Shown here: positions 41,915-50,166 of the stretch, one piece after another | Numbering within the stretch: the first letter of the stretch is position 1 | Layout of the letters: each line of letters opens with the position of its first letter | Assembly: GCA_020638635.1 (NCBI GenBank) | Contig: JACKIE010000015.1 | Span: 1-64,000, forward strand | Direction of reading: 5' to 3' | Source of the DNA: Planctomycetota bacterium | GTDB taxonomy: Bacteria > Planctomycetota > UBA8742 > UBA2392 | Length of the DNA stretch: 64,000 nucleotides | Notes under the pieces: model-generated | Seen by the model: the letters and a program-made list of their open reading frames with translations, nothing else | The model's database searches: none | What the model was told of the DNA's origin: nothing | Position numbers and translations under genes: made by a program

Positions 41915-44242
41915 ATGATCGCATCACCAACAGCCATCTCCCTTAAGTGCCCGCGCTGCGGGAGCCGGCTCGCCTATGAAGGGCGGCCCTGCCAGTTGTG
42001 CCTGTCACCCGCGGTGTTCGAGCTCAAAGACGGCAAGCCCGGTGAAGTCAGCGGCTTCGAGCGCCCCGTCAGCGTGCGCTTGCCAAAATTTGCCCAGCCT
42101 GCCGTGGTGCGGGGCAAGCACATCCGCGCCCCGCGCAGCGAGCGCGCCATTGCCGTGATGAAGCAGGTCGGCAAATGGACCTGGAACAGCCTCGGCATCG
42201 CGGCCTGCATCCACCTGGTGGCAGTCGTCATGGCACTCTTCCTGAACGGGGACATGCGAAGAGCCGTCGAGTACATCCAGAAAGCCGAGATCGAAAACCA
42301 GACGGCCGCGGCGCTGGTGCCGGCACCCGAGCCTGACGAACAGCAGGCCCCCGACATCGAAACCCTGCACGACGACCTGGTGATGCCGGACCAGATCCTG
42401 GAAGACCCGGAGATCCTTGCGGGGGACCCCGAGTTCGAGGCTCCACCCGAGGAAATCCCATACGCGCCAGAGCCCCAGGTTGCGCCACCCACGCCCGCGC
42501 CCCCCAGCTACAACCCGTTCAAGCGCCCGATGTCCGACCAGGGCCTGGGCGGCGGCCAGCCCAACCCTGGCAAAGACGCCCCTGCCGGCTCCGGCCTGTT
42601 CAAGAACCGCAACGGCGACAACAAGGCGGCCGCGATCCGCGAGCACGGCGGCGGCGACGACACGGAAAGCGCCGTGAACCTGGGCCTTGAGTACCTGGCG
42701 AAGCAGCAAAGCAGTACCGGTAGCTGGGACCCCAACGAAGGCTTCAAGAATCGGCCCAGTTGGGCGACATCCGAGAACGGCTACCGCGGCGCCATTACCG
42801 CCCTGTGCACGCTGCCGTTCCTCGCGGCCGGAAACTCGCCGGAGCAAGGCCGCTACCACCGCAACGTGGACCGCGCGGTGAAGTGGCTGATGAAACAGCA
42901 GACCAGCGACGGCTGTATCGCCTACAAGAACATCTCACAGATGTACACGCACGCGGTCGCGACGCTGGTGCTGTGCGAAGCATACGGGATGGACGGCGAC
43001 GAAGAGCTCGGCGACGCCGCCGAGCGCGCAGTGCGGTTCCTGGAGCGCACCCAGGGCAATGGCGGCGGCTGGGACTACACCGGTTACATTACCAGCAGCG
43101 GCAACGCGAACTCGTACGAGCGCAACGACCTTTCGATCACCGGCTGGGGCGTGCTGGCGCTGAAGAGCGCCAAGGCAGTCGGCATCAAGGTGAACGAGCG
43201 CACCTGGACCAGCCTGATCGACCTGTACGACCGCCACAGCCTGGAGAGCGGCGAAACCTACTACGCCGACCGCAGCCTGGACGATCTTCACGCGACCCGC
43301 AAGGGCATCGGCATGGTGGGCGTGGGCCTGACCGCACGCGTGGTGCTGGGCCACCAGAAGTTCGAGACTCGCAACTACGCAGCGGAGCGCATGCTGCTGA
43401 AAAACGCGCCCGACTACGAACGCTTTTTCGACCCCAGTTACGGCGCCAGCGACCCCAACTTCAATACGTTCTACGGCTGGTACTACGGCACGCTCGGCAT
43501 GTTCCTGCTGAACGAAGGCCGTGGTCCCGGCTGGGAGAAGTGGAACACCGCGATAAAATCCGCGCTGCTGGACCACCAGGTGAAGAAGGGCAGCCGCGAG
43601 GGATCATGGCCCGCGGACGACTCATGGATAGGCCCAATCATGGGCGACCTGTACAGCACCTCGTTGGCCGTGCTGTGTCTCGAGGTGTACTACCGCTACA
43701 ACCCCATGCACCGCCCTGCCGGCGAGATATCCGAGCGCCCGCAGCGCAAGTCGCGCAACCCGGTGAACCCTCCGCGCATCGAGCCCGAGAGGGAAGAGAA
43801 GAAGCCTTCCAACGCCGTGGTGATCGGCGGCGAGACGCTGGACCTTGACCAGGCCGGCCACCGCAGCAAGTACCTGCGCCTGCTGGCGCGCGACAAGGGC
43901 CTGGGTGCCGTGCCGACGCTCCTGAAGCATCTGGAGGACGAGTCGATCAGCGTGCGCAGCACAGCATTGCGAGAAATCGGCAAGCTGAAGGCCAAGGATG
44001 CCGTCACCTCCGTGCAGGAAATGCTCGGTGACCCGGATGACCAGCCCATCGTGCTGACCGTGATGGATACCCTGGGCGCGATCGGGGATCGCTCGGTGCA
44101 CCCGTCGTTAGTGCGGCTCTTGTCCAGCAGCGATGACGCGATCCGCGAGGGCGCCCGCAGCGCGCTCGGCAAACTTTCCGGCGGCAAGGATTTCGGCAGC
44201 AACAAACGCGCCTGGGAAGACTGGTTCGCCCGCAACCCGTAG
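41915..44242 (+). CDS. Zinc-ribbon, membrane-anchored protein with prenyltransferase/squalene-oxidase-like and HEAT repeats
   Basis: 775 residues. A zinc ribbon occupies residues 12-29 (C12, C15, C26, C29). A membrane helix follows near 92-112 (SLGIAACIHLVAVVMALF), then a Pro-rich stretch (130-220), alpha-alpha toroid repeats of the prenyltransferase/squalene-oxidase type (about 245-600, with QQSSTGSWDPNEGF, QTSDGCIAYKN and TQGNGGGWDYTG) and HEAT repeats (650-775). No enzymatic DDTAVAA-like motif is evident, so a scaffold role is likely. The stop TAG lies inside the GTAGGGGCGACGC inverted repeat. Confidence 0.8.
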   Translation: MIASPTAISLKCPRCGSRLAYEGRPCQLCLSPAVFELKDGKPGEVSGFERPVSVRLPKFAQPAVVRGKHIRAPRSERAIAVMKQVGKWTWNSLGIAACIHLVAVVMALFLNGDMRRAVEYIQKAEIENQTAAALVPAPEPDEQQAPDIETLHDDLVMPDQILEDPEILAGDPEFEAPPEEIPYAPEPQVAPPTPAPPSYNPFKRPMSDQGLGGGQPNPGKDAPAGSGLFKNRNGDNKAAAIREHGGGDDTESAVNLGLEYLAKQQSSTGSWDPNEGFKNRPSWATSENGYRGAITALCTLPFLAAGNSPEQGRYHRNVDRAVKWLMKQQTSDGCIAYKNISQMYTHAVATLVLCEAYGMDGDEELGDAAERAVRFLERTQGNGGGWDYTGYITSSGNANSYERNDLSITGWGVLALKSAKAVGIKVNERTWTSLIDLYDRHSLESGETYYADRSLDDLHATRKGIGMVGVGLTARVVLGHQKFETRNYAAERMLLKNAPDYERFFDPSYGASDPNFNTFYGWYYGTLGMFLLNEGRGPGWEKWNTAIKSALLDHQVKKGSREGSWPADDSWIGPIMGDLYSTSLAVLCLEVYYRYNPMHRPAGEISERPQRKSRNPVNPPRIEPEREEKKPSNAVVIGGETLDLDQAGHRSKYLRLLARDKGLGAVPTLLKHLEDESISVRSTALREIGKLKAKDAVTSVQEMLGDPDDQPIVLTVMDTLGAIGDRSVHPSLVRLLSSSDDAIREGARSALGKLSGGKDFGSNKRAWEDWFARNP

Positions 44243-44308
44243 GGGCGACGCTTGCGTCGCCCGCGGAAGAGCCCGAAGGCGGGTGGGCGACGCAAGCGTC
44301 GCCCCTAC
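44239..44308. repeat. 24-bp perfect inverted repeat containing both convergent stop codons
   Basis: Arms 44239-44262 and 44285-44308 begin GTAGGGGCGACGC and are exact reverse complements. Each arm is itself nearly palindromic. The plus-strand stop TAG (44240-44242) and the minus-strand gene's stop (44305-44307) both fall within the terminal GTAG. Confidence 0.9.
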
Positions 44309-45255
44309 TCTCCGGCCGCGCCTTCCGTGGCGGGCTTGCCATTGGCCTTTTCGGCTTCCTGCAGCTTTGGATACAGCTTCAGCAGGCGATCGTGGACCGC
44401 CTGGTTGTCGTGGCCCGCCAGCCCCCTGGCCGCCCACAGGTACTTCACCGCGCGCTCGTAGCGCTCCAGTTCCGTGAGCGCGTCGGCGGCGCCGATGTAC
44501 AGGTTGGGGTCCGTGGGCAGCAGGTGGATGGCAAAGTCGTAGTTCTGCGCGGCCTTACGCCAGTTGCGCAGGCGGAAATAGCATCGCGCCGCGCCCTCGT
44601 AGGCTGCGGGATTGGTGCTGTCGTACTGGGTGCTGCGCTCGTAGGCCTGGGCGGCGTCGCCGAAGCGCTGGTCCTGCTCGTGAAGGGTGCCGTAGTGGTA
44701 CCAAAGGTAGCCGGACTTCTCTTCGCGCCTGGCGGCTTCGTCGTAGTATTCGCGGGCCTTGTCCAGCTTGCCGGTCTGCTGGTGGTAGATCGCCATGGCC
44801 ACCAGCGGGTAGGCGCGGTCCTTTTCGACGTCGGCAGCCTGCTTCAGGCGGCTGAGCGCGGCGACATCACGGCCTTGCTTGAGGTACGTCAGGCCCAGGT
44901 TCACCAGCGTGTCGCCGTCGCGCGGGTCGTATTCGAGGGCGCGTTCGTACCAGTACACGGCCTGGTCGTAGTCGCCCTGGTCGAAGTAGCAGACGCCGAG
45001 GTTGTAACAGACCCCCAGGCCTTCGCCGTTGTTCTTGATGTGCTTCTTGAATTGCTCGATGGCGCGGGGGTAGTCCGAGTAATCCATGTACTCGACGCCC
45101 TGCTCGAACGTTGAAAGCCGCGGCACGCCGCCGCAACCGGCGGAAGTCAGAAGTACGAGGTTGAAAGCCAGAAGCAAAAGCATCGCCGCGGCAAGCCTGC
45201 CCGGCAGCCTTCGCTTCAAATGCCTGTTGCCTTCAGTTCGCACTGTAAACTTCAT
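44305..45255 (-). CDS. TPR lipoprotein of the Mla operon
   Basis: 316 residues from ATG 45255. A signal peptide is followed by a lipobox (LTSAGC; Cys near residue 41). At least six TPR units follow (GLGVCYNLGVCYFDQGDYDQ, DTLVNLGLTYLKQGRDV, YEGAARCYFRLRNWRKAAQN). It sits directly after the two MlaD-like genes, with a 24-bp gap, so it is probably periplasmic and part of the same lipid-transport system, perhaps as a scaffold. Its end lies at the GTAG inverted repeat. Confidence 0.8.
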   Translation of the reverse strand: MKFTVRTEGNRHLKRRLPGRLAAAMLLLLAFNLVLLTSAGCGGVPRLSTFEQGVEYMDYSDYPRAIEQFKKHIKNNGEGLGVCYNLGVCYFDQGDYDQAVYWYERALEYDPRDGDTLVNLGLTYLKQGRDVAALSRLKQAADVEKDRAYPLVAMAIYHQQTGKLDKAREYYDEAARREEKSGYLWYHYGTLHEQDQRFGDAAQAYERSTQYDSTNPAAYEGAARCYFRLRNWRKAAQNYDFAIHLLPTDPNLYIGAADALTELERYERAVKYLWAARGLAGHDNQAVHDRLLKLYPKLQEAEKANGKPATEGAAGE

Positions 45256-45279
45256 CCTTCGCACTTCCGGCAACGCCGG

Positions 45280-46359
45280 TTAGTCGCTTTCCTTGCGGGG
45301 ACGTCGGCCGGAGTTCCGGATCTCCAGCTCATCAACATTCGGAACCGGACGCTGCTGGTCAAGCCCCGGGGTGGCTTCTTCTTTACCGCCCCAGATCAGC
45401 AGGCTGGGGTCAGCTTCAATGCGCCGCGCGAAGATCCTCAGGCTGTCGGTGGTTTCGCGCACGTTCTCGAGGCTGATCTGTATGTTGAGCTGGTTGTCCA
45501 GCACCAGGTCGTTGATGTTGTTCACCAGCGCGTCCAGGTTGTCGGCGATGCTGTTGAGGTTGCCGACCAGCTTGGGCACGCCGTCACCGTCGTCGGCCAG
45601 CAGTGTGTCGAGCTTGCCCGAAGCGCGCTCCAGGTTGGACAGCGTGGCGTTGATGGAGTCGCTGTTCTGTTTTACGAGCGTGCGCAGTTCCTCTATCAGG
45701 GACTGGGCGGAGTCGAAAGTGGGGCCTACCTTGGTGAATGCAGGTTCCATTTCCGCCAGCCCCTTGTCCAGGCGCTCCAGGGCGCTGCGCATGGCGCTCA
45801 GGCTTTTATCCAGGTTCTCCGTGAAGCGATCGTCGCTCAGCAGCGCGGCGACCTTCTGGATGCCTTCCTGCAACTCCTTGATGGTGTCTTGGGCAGTTTC
45901 CACGATGTCGTTGATCTCGACCGGCGGCCGTCCCTTCAACGGCAGGCGCTGGCCGGGGCGCACCAGCTCTTTGGAGTTGCCGAGCTTCAGGACCAGCTGG
46001 TTGCCGCCGAATAGCCCGCCCATCTGCACCACTCCAAGACTGTCCACGGGCACGACCACGGTGTCCATGTAGTCCTCCTGGATGATGATTCCGACCTCGA
46101 CTTCCACGCGCCGCACGTTGTCGGCCGAGACGATCTGCACGGTGTTGATGTAGTCCACCTTGCCGACCTTCTGGCCCGCGACGATCACCGGCGCGTTGCC
46201 GCCCAGGCCGCCGACGTCTTCGAACAGGATCGAGTAGCGCGCGCCCTCTACTCCGGTGGGAATCACCTGCAGCCACATCACGATCGCCACCACCGCGGCA
46301 ATGACCAGCAGGGCGAAAGCGCCCGTGATCAGGTCCGATCTGCTTTTTGAACGCGCCAT
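45280..46359 (-). CDS. MCE/MlaD-family lipid-transport protein (second copy)
   Basis: 359 residues. An N-terminal anchor helix (ITGAFALLVIAAVVAIVMWL) precedes the MCE domain near 38-120 (FEDVGGLGGNAPVIVAGQKVG). A coiled-coil/helical region covers about 150-330, and the C-terminus is charged. MlaD proteins form hexameric rings that feed lipids between the membranes. Two of them in tandem suggest a hetero-assembly. It is 10 bp downstream of the first MlaD. Confidence 0.88.
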   Translation of the reverse strand: MARSKSRSDLITGAFALLVIAAVVAIVMWLQVIPTGVEGARYSILFEDVGGLGGNAPVIVAGQKVGKVDYINTVQIVSADNVRRVEVEVGIIIQEDYMDTVVVPVDSLGVVQMGGLFGGNQLVLKLGNSKELVRPGQRLPLKGRPPVEINDIVETAQDTIKELQEGIQKVAALLSDDRFTENLDKSLSAMRSALERLDKGLAEMEPAFTKVGPTFDSAQSLIEELRTLVKQNSDSINATLSNLERASGKLDTLLADDGDGVPKLVGNLNSIADNLDALVNNINDLVLDNQLNIQISLENVRETTDSLRIFARRIEADPSLLIWGGKEEATPGLDQQRPVPNVDELEIRNSGRRPRKESD

Positions 46360-46369
46360 GGCACTCTCC

Positions 46370-47467
46370 TTACTTCACCCGTTTCGGGGTCACGTTTCCT
46401 TTGGGCACGCCCACCTTCTCGGAGGGCGCCTCGGGCGGCGGCTCGTCGATCGACGTGCCGGCCGCGGGCTGACCTCCGCTGAAGAACGGCCGCGATCTGC
46501 GCCAGTTGGGCATGTCGCCGGCTTTCGAGGGGTCGCTCTTCGCGACCTCCATGGAGGCTCGCAGCCGCGCCGACATGCGGCGCAGCTCCAGGCCCAGCTT
46601 ATCGAGCTGCTGTTGGTCTGTGTCCGACAGCTTGTCTGTGGCCTCGCGCATACGCTCGACTTCATCCAGCGCGCCGGCCAGGCGCGCGTTCACCTTCGCC
46701 AGCTCCGGCTCGATCCGGCCGGTGTTGTCAGCCAGCTCGGACAGGCCTTTCGCCGCGCTTTCCTGCTGCTCACTGAGCTTCGCGCGGGCCTCGGTCATGC
46801 CGACTGTGGCATCCTGCAGTCTGTCTTCCAACTGGTGGGCGTCGGCTACGCCGGCCTGCACGGACCTTTCCGCTTCTTCGAGGGCGCTTGCGACCTCGGC
46901 GAGCTGGCTGTTCAAGTCTTCAAACATCTGCTTGTCGTCGAAGAACGCCATGAAATCGGTGATCTCGCCGCGCGCGCGATCCAGGTCTTCATGCCACTGG
47001 GTCAGCTGGTCGTTCTCGTTGGCGCTGCGAGTGTTCGCCCACTCGCCCCCTTCCGCTATGGTGTTCCCGTCGTCGTCCCCCACCGTGATCACCAGCTGCG
47101 GCCGGCCCAGCAGGCTGGGCATCTTTACACTGATGCGGCTGTCGGCCGGAATGGGTTCGTGCGCCAGCCACTGCGAGCCCGAACCCGGCTGGATCACGAA
47201 CTCGACACGCGTCAGGGCCTTGCCGTCGCGCATCACCACCTCGACGGCCGTGACGTGGCCCGCGCTGCGGCCCTGGATGCGCACGCGGTCGCCCTCACGC
47301 AAGCCGCCCGAGTTCTCAAAGTACGCCACGAAGGTGCGGGGCGGCTCGCTGGGCAGGTCGCGGACGCGGACGTAGGCCAACCAGGCGGCCAGGCAGGCGA
47401 CCCCCACAAGCGCGATCACGCCGCTGACCAGGTTCGCCTTGCGATCCCATGTCGTGTCCGCGGTCAC
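46370..47467 (-). CDS. MCE/MlaD-family lipid-transport protein (first copy)
   Basis: 365 residues from a GTG at 47467, overlapping the MlaF stop (GTGA). An N-terminal helix (LVSGVIALVGVACLAAWLAYV) precedes the MCE domain (AYFENSGGLREGDRVRIQG near 50). The rest (170-340) is a long coiled-coil region (LNSQLAEVASALEEAERSV), as in MlaD or PqiB-like proteins. Sequence differs from the second copy, so they are not recent duplicates. Confidence 0.88.
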   Translation of the reverse strand: MTADTTWDRKANLVSGVIALVGVACLAAWLAYVRVRDLPSEPPRTFVAYFENSGGLREGDRVRIQGRSAGHVTAVEVVMRDGKALTRVEFVIQPGSGSQWLAHEPIPADSRISVKMPSLLGRPQLVITVGDDDGNTIAEGGEWANTRSANENDQLTQWHEDLDRARGEITDFMAFFDDKQMFEDLNSQLAEVASALEEAERSVQAGVADAHQLEDRLQDATVGMTEARAKLSEQQESAAKGLSELADNTGRIEPELAKVNARLAGALDEVERMREATDKLSDTDQQQLDKLGLELRRMSARLRASMEVAKSDPSKAGDMPNWRRSRPFFSGGQPAAGTSIDEPPPEAPSEKVGVPKGNVTPKRVK

Positions 47468-48348
47468 CGGGAGCCCCTCCCGGATACCTGGGAAGGCGAG
47501 CCGATCAGCCTCTCCGAAAGCTCGGACAACTGGCGCGGCGCGTTGATCGGGCCCTCGGGGTCGCCCTTCAGAAACTGGCGAACCAGCGGGTCGGTCGAGT
47601 TGCGCAGCGCCTCTGGCGTGCCGCGGAACACGAAGCGGCCGTTCCAGAGCATCAGCACTTCATCGGCGATGCGGAAGATGCTCGGCATTTCGTGGGTGAT
47701 CACCACGCTGGTGATGCCAAGCTTGCTTGTGAGATCCTTGATCAGCTTGTCGATCACGCCGATCATCACGGGATCAAGGCCCGCGCTGGGCTCATCGTAA
47801 AACACGATGGCCGGGTCCAGCGCGATGGCGCGGGCCAGGCCGGCACGTTTCTTCATGCCGCCGGAAACCTCGTAGGGGTACTTGTCCAGGGCGCCGCCCA
47901 TGCCCACCAGTTCCAGCTTCAGTTTCACCATCAGGTCGATGGTAGTTTGAGGCAGGTCAGTGTGGCGCTGGATCGGCAGGGCGACGTTCTCAGCGACCGT
48001 CAAGCCGTTGAGCAGGGCCGAGCTCTGGAACAGCACGCCGAACTTGCGGCGCGCCTCGTCGCGCAGCTTGCGCGATGGCGAGTGGATGTCGATGCCGTCG
48101 ATCAGCACTTCGCCGGCGTCCGGTTGTTCAGCGCCGATCATGTGTCGCAACAGCGTACTCTTGCCGCAACCCGAAGGACCCATGATCACGTAGACCTTGC
48201 CGCGCTCGAAGTCAAACGACATGTCGTTCAGCACGTGGTTGCCGTCGTAGGACTTATCGAGGTGCCGCACCGAGATGGCGGGGCCGCCGGAGCGCAGGTG
48301 CGACTCCTTGCGCGCTTCCGGCAGGTCGATTCGGACGTTGCCGCTCAT
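47464..48348 (-). CDS. mlaF: MlaF-like ABC transporter ATPase
   Basis: 294 residues. Walker A (GPSGCGKSTL near 62), signature VSGGMKKRAGLARAI, Walker B (PAIVFYDEPSAGLDP) and switch His (VITHEM) are all present. The M-K-K-R-A signature is typical of Mla-type ATPases. It would power lipid movement through the MlaE permease. It overlaps MlaE and MlaD genes at both ends. Confidence 0.92.
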   Translation of the reverse strand: MSGNVRIDLPEARKESHLRSGGPAISVRHLDKSYDGNHVLNDMSFDFERGKVYVIMGPSGCGKSTLLRHMIGAEQPDAGEVLIDGIDIHSPSRKLRDEARRKFGVLFQSSALLNGLTVAENVALPIQRHTDLPQTTIDLMVKLKLELVGMGGALDKYPYEVSGGMKKRAGLARAIALDPAIVFYDEPSAGLDPVMIGVIDKLIKDLTSKLGITSVVITHEMPSIFRIADEVLMLWNGRFVFRGTPEALRNSTDPLVRQFLKGDPEGPINAPRQLSELSERLIGSPSQVSGRGSR

Positions 48349-49166
48349 TCCACGATCCCGATCTTGGACAGGAAGTTGTAGACCATGGACATCACGAAGT
48401 CGGAGAAGATCAGCAGAATCAGCGAGATCACGATCGCCTGCATGGTCGCGCGGCCCACTTCCATGCCGCTGCCCCGCACGGTGAAGCCCTTGTAGCAGCA
48501 GACCAGGGTGATGATCACCGCGAACACCGCGCTCTTGGCCAGGCCGAACGTGAAGTTGGACAGGTTCACGAACTGTTTGGTCACGTCCATCCAGCTTTCG
48601 TGCGAGATGTTGAACTGCTGGGTGCCTGCAAGGTAGCCGCCCATCAGCGCGCTAAGGTCGAACAGCACGGTGCAGGCGGGCAGCATCAGCACCGCGGCCA
48701 GGAAACGCGGCGCCACCAGATAGCCCACCGGGTGGATGCCCATGGTGTCCAGCGCCAGGATCTCCTCGCTGACAGCCATGGTCCCCAGCTCGGCCGTGAA
48801 GCCGGCGCCCACGCGGCCGGCAAAGATGATCGCCGCCAGCAGCGGTCCCAGGGTGCGCAGCACCGAGACTCCCACCACGCCGGCCACCAGCTCGGCGGGG
48901 CCGTACCGCGCCAGCGACGGCGTGGTCTGGATCACCAGTGAAGCGCCGACCAGGAAGCCCAGCAGCACCATGATGGGCGTGCTGCGCGCGCCCGTGTAGT
49001 CCATGTGCAGAATCAGGTCGTGACGGGGGTAGATGCGGCGGTTGAAGATGCCCTTCAGGCCAAACCACACGGCCGCACCGCCGAACCTGACTGCGGCGCC
49101 CAGCACCTCAACGTAGCGGTTGACGAGGGCGCCGAGGCTGGAGATCAGGTTGGTCGCTGCCGCCAT
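48345..49166 (-). CDS. mlaE: MlaE-family lipid-transport permease
   Basis: 273 residues. The MlaE pattern is visible: QTTPSLARYGPAELVAGVVG, LGPLLAAIIFAGRVGAGFTAELGTM and ALDTMGIHPVGYLVAPRFLA. At least five membrane segments. It overlaps the MlaF start by 4 bp and is 6 bp after the STAS gene. Confidence 0.92.
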   Translation of the reverse strand: MAAATNLISSLGALVNRYVEVLGAAVRFGGAAVWFGLKGIFNRRIYPRHDLILHMDYTGARSTPIMVLLGFLVGASLVIQTTPSLARYGPAELVAGVVGVSVLRTLGPLLAAIIFAGRVGAGFTAELGTMAVSEEILALDTMGIHPVGYLVAPRFLAAVLMLPACTVLFDLSALMGGYLAGTQQFNISHESWMDVTKQFVNLSNFTFGLAKSAVFAVIITLVCCYKGFTVRGSGMEVGRATMQAIVISLILLIFSDFVMSMVYNFLSKIGIVE

Positions 49167-49172
49167 GGAATC

Positions 49173-49550
49173 CTAGCCCAGCAATCGGGTCGAGTCGTGC
49201 AGGCGCTTGGCTTTCTGCGCCGCCGCGTTCAGTCCCGCATCGAGATCCGAATACATTTCAAACACGCCCATGAGTTCCAGCATGCCATGCACGGCCTCCG
49301 GCGTGTGTACCAGCGCCAGGCGACGGTTGTTGCGCTTCAGTCGCTCGTGCGTTTCGACCAGCACGGCAATCCCGGCACTGTCCATCTTGCGCACTTCCGA
49401 CAAGTCAAGGAACAAGGTTGCCAAGGCCTGGTCGGCGAGTGCCAGCAGGGCTTCCCGCAACGGAACGGCATTGCCGGAATCCACATCGCAGTTGAGCTTT
49501 GCGCAAAGGTTCTTTTGAATGACGCGTGTCGTCAGCTCGAGCTTGTGCAT
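49173..49550 (-). CDS. STAS-domain protein (MlaB-like / anti-sigma antagonist)
   Basis: 125 residues from ATG 49550. The central motif TLFLDLSEVRKMDSAGIAVL places a Ser/Asp pair where STAS anti-anti-sigma proteins have the phosphorylation site (D-S-A/S-G). It is the first gene of the Mla operon, where MlaB is also a STAS protein. Either role is possible. The presence of an RsbW-like kinase and PP2C phosphatases elsewhere leaves the anti-sigma reading open. Confidence 0.82.
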   Translation of the reverse strand: MHKLELTTRVIQKNLCAKLNCDVDSGNAVPLREALLALADQALATLFLDLSEVRKMDSAGIAVLVETHERLKRNNRRLALVHTPEAVHGMLELMGVFEMYSDLDAGLNAAAQKAKRLHDSTRLLG

Positions 49551-49643
49551 GTCGGGCGCCGCCAGGCCTTTCCTTAAACCCCCATCAGGCAAGGATGGGT
49601 AACATACCAGACGCCCCGGTTGATTCCACGGTAAGGAGATCGC

Positions 49644-50156
49644 TTGGCATTCTTCAAAGAGACCGATCCCCCCCGAGAACGGCTCTTTTCCTGGCCCGTG
49701 GCTTTGGGCAGCCTGTGCTACTCCGGCTTTGCCCCACGGGCCCGGGGCACGGTGGGGACGGCGGTCTGCCTGCTGGCAGCGCTGGCGCTGCTGCACTTGA
49801 CGGATTGGAGCCTTTCGGCCTGGATGCCGCTGGCGGCAGTGTTCACCGCGTTGAGCCTGCTTGCGGGCGCTGCGGTGATCAGGACGATGCCAAAAAGCAA
49901 GGATCCTGGCTGGTTTGTGCTGGATGAAGCGGCCGCGTATTTTTTGACACTTGGGCTGCTCAGGGCCGATTCGCTCTTGGCGATTGTCGCGGGGTTTCTA
50001 ACATTTCGTTTTTACGACATTGCTAAACCATGGCCTGTTCGGAGTTTCGAACAGATTCCCGGCAGCCTCGGCATCCTGATGGATGACTTGGCCGCAGCAG
50101 TGCTCGCCGCCTGGACCTGGCATGCCGCAACGGCCTTGGGCTTGGCGATCAGCTAG
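49644..50156 (+). CDS. pgpA: Phosphatidylglycerophosphatase A
   Basis: 170 residues from a TTG with AAGGAGA upstream. The family motif FRFYDIAKPWPVRSFEQ and the catalytic Asp pair (GSLGILMDDLAAAVLA) match PgpA. It removes phosphate from phosphatidylglycerophosphate to make phosphatidylglycerol. Four helices. It is divergent from the Mla operon, so both may concern membrane lipid balance. The next gene starts 10 bp downstream. Confidence 0.9.
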   Translation: MAFFKETDPPRERLFSWPVALGSLCYSGFAPRARGTVGTAVCLLAALALLHLTDWSLSAWMPLAAVFTALSLLAGAAVIRTMPKSKDPGWFVLDEAAAYFLTLGLLRADSLLAIVAGFLTFRFYDIAKPWPVRSFEQIPGSLGILMDDLAAAVLAAWTWHAATALGLAIS

Positions 50157-50166
50157 TGGAGCGTGA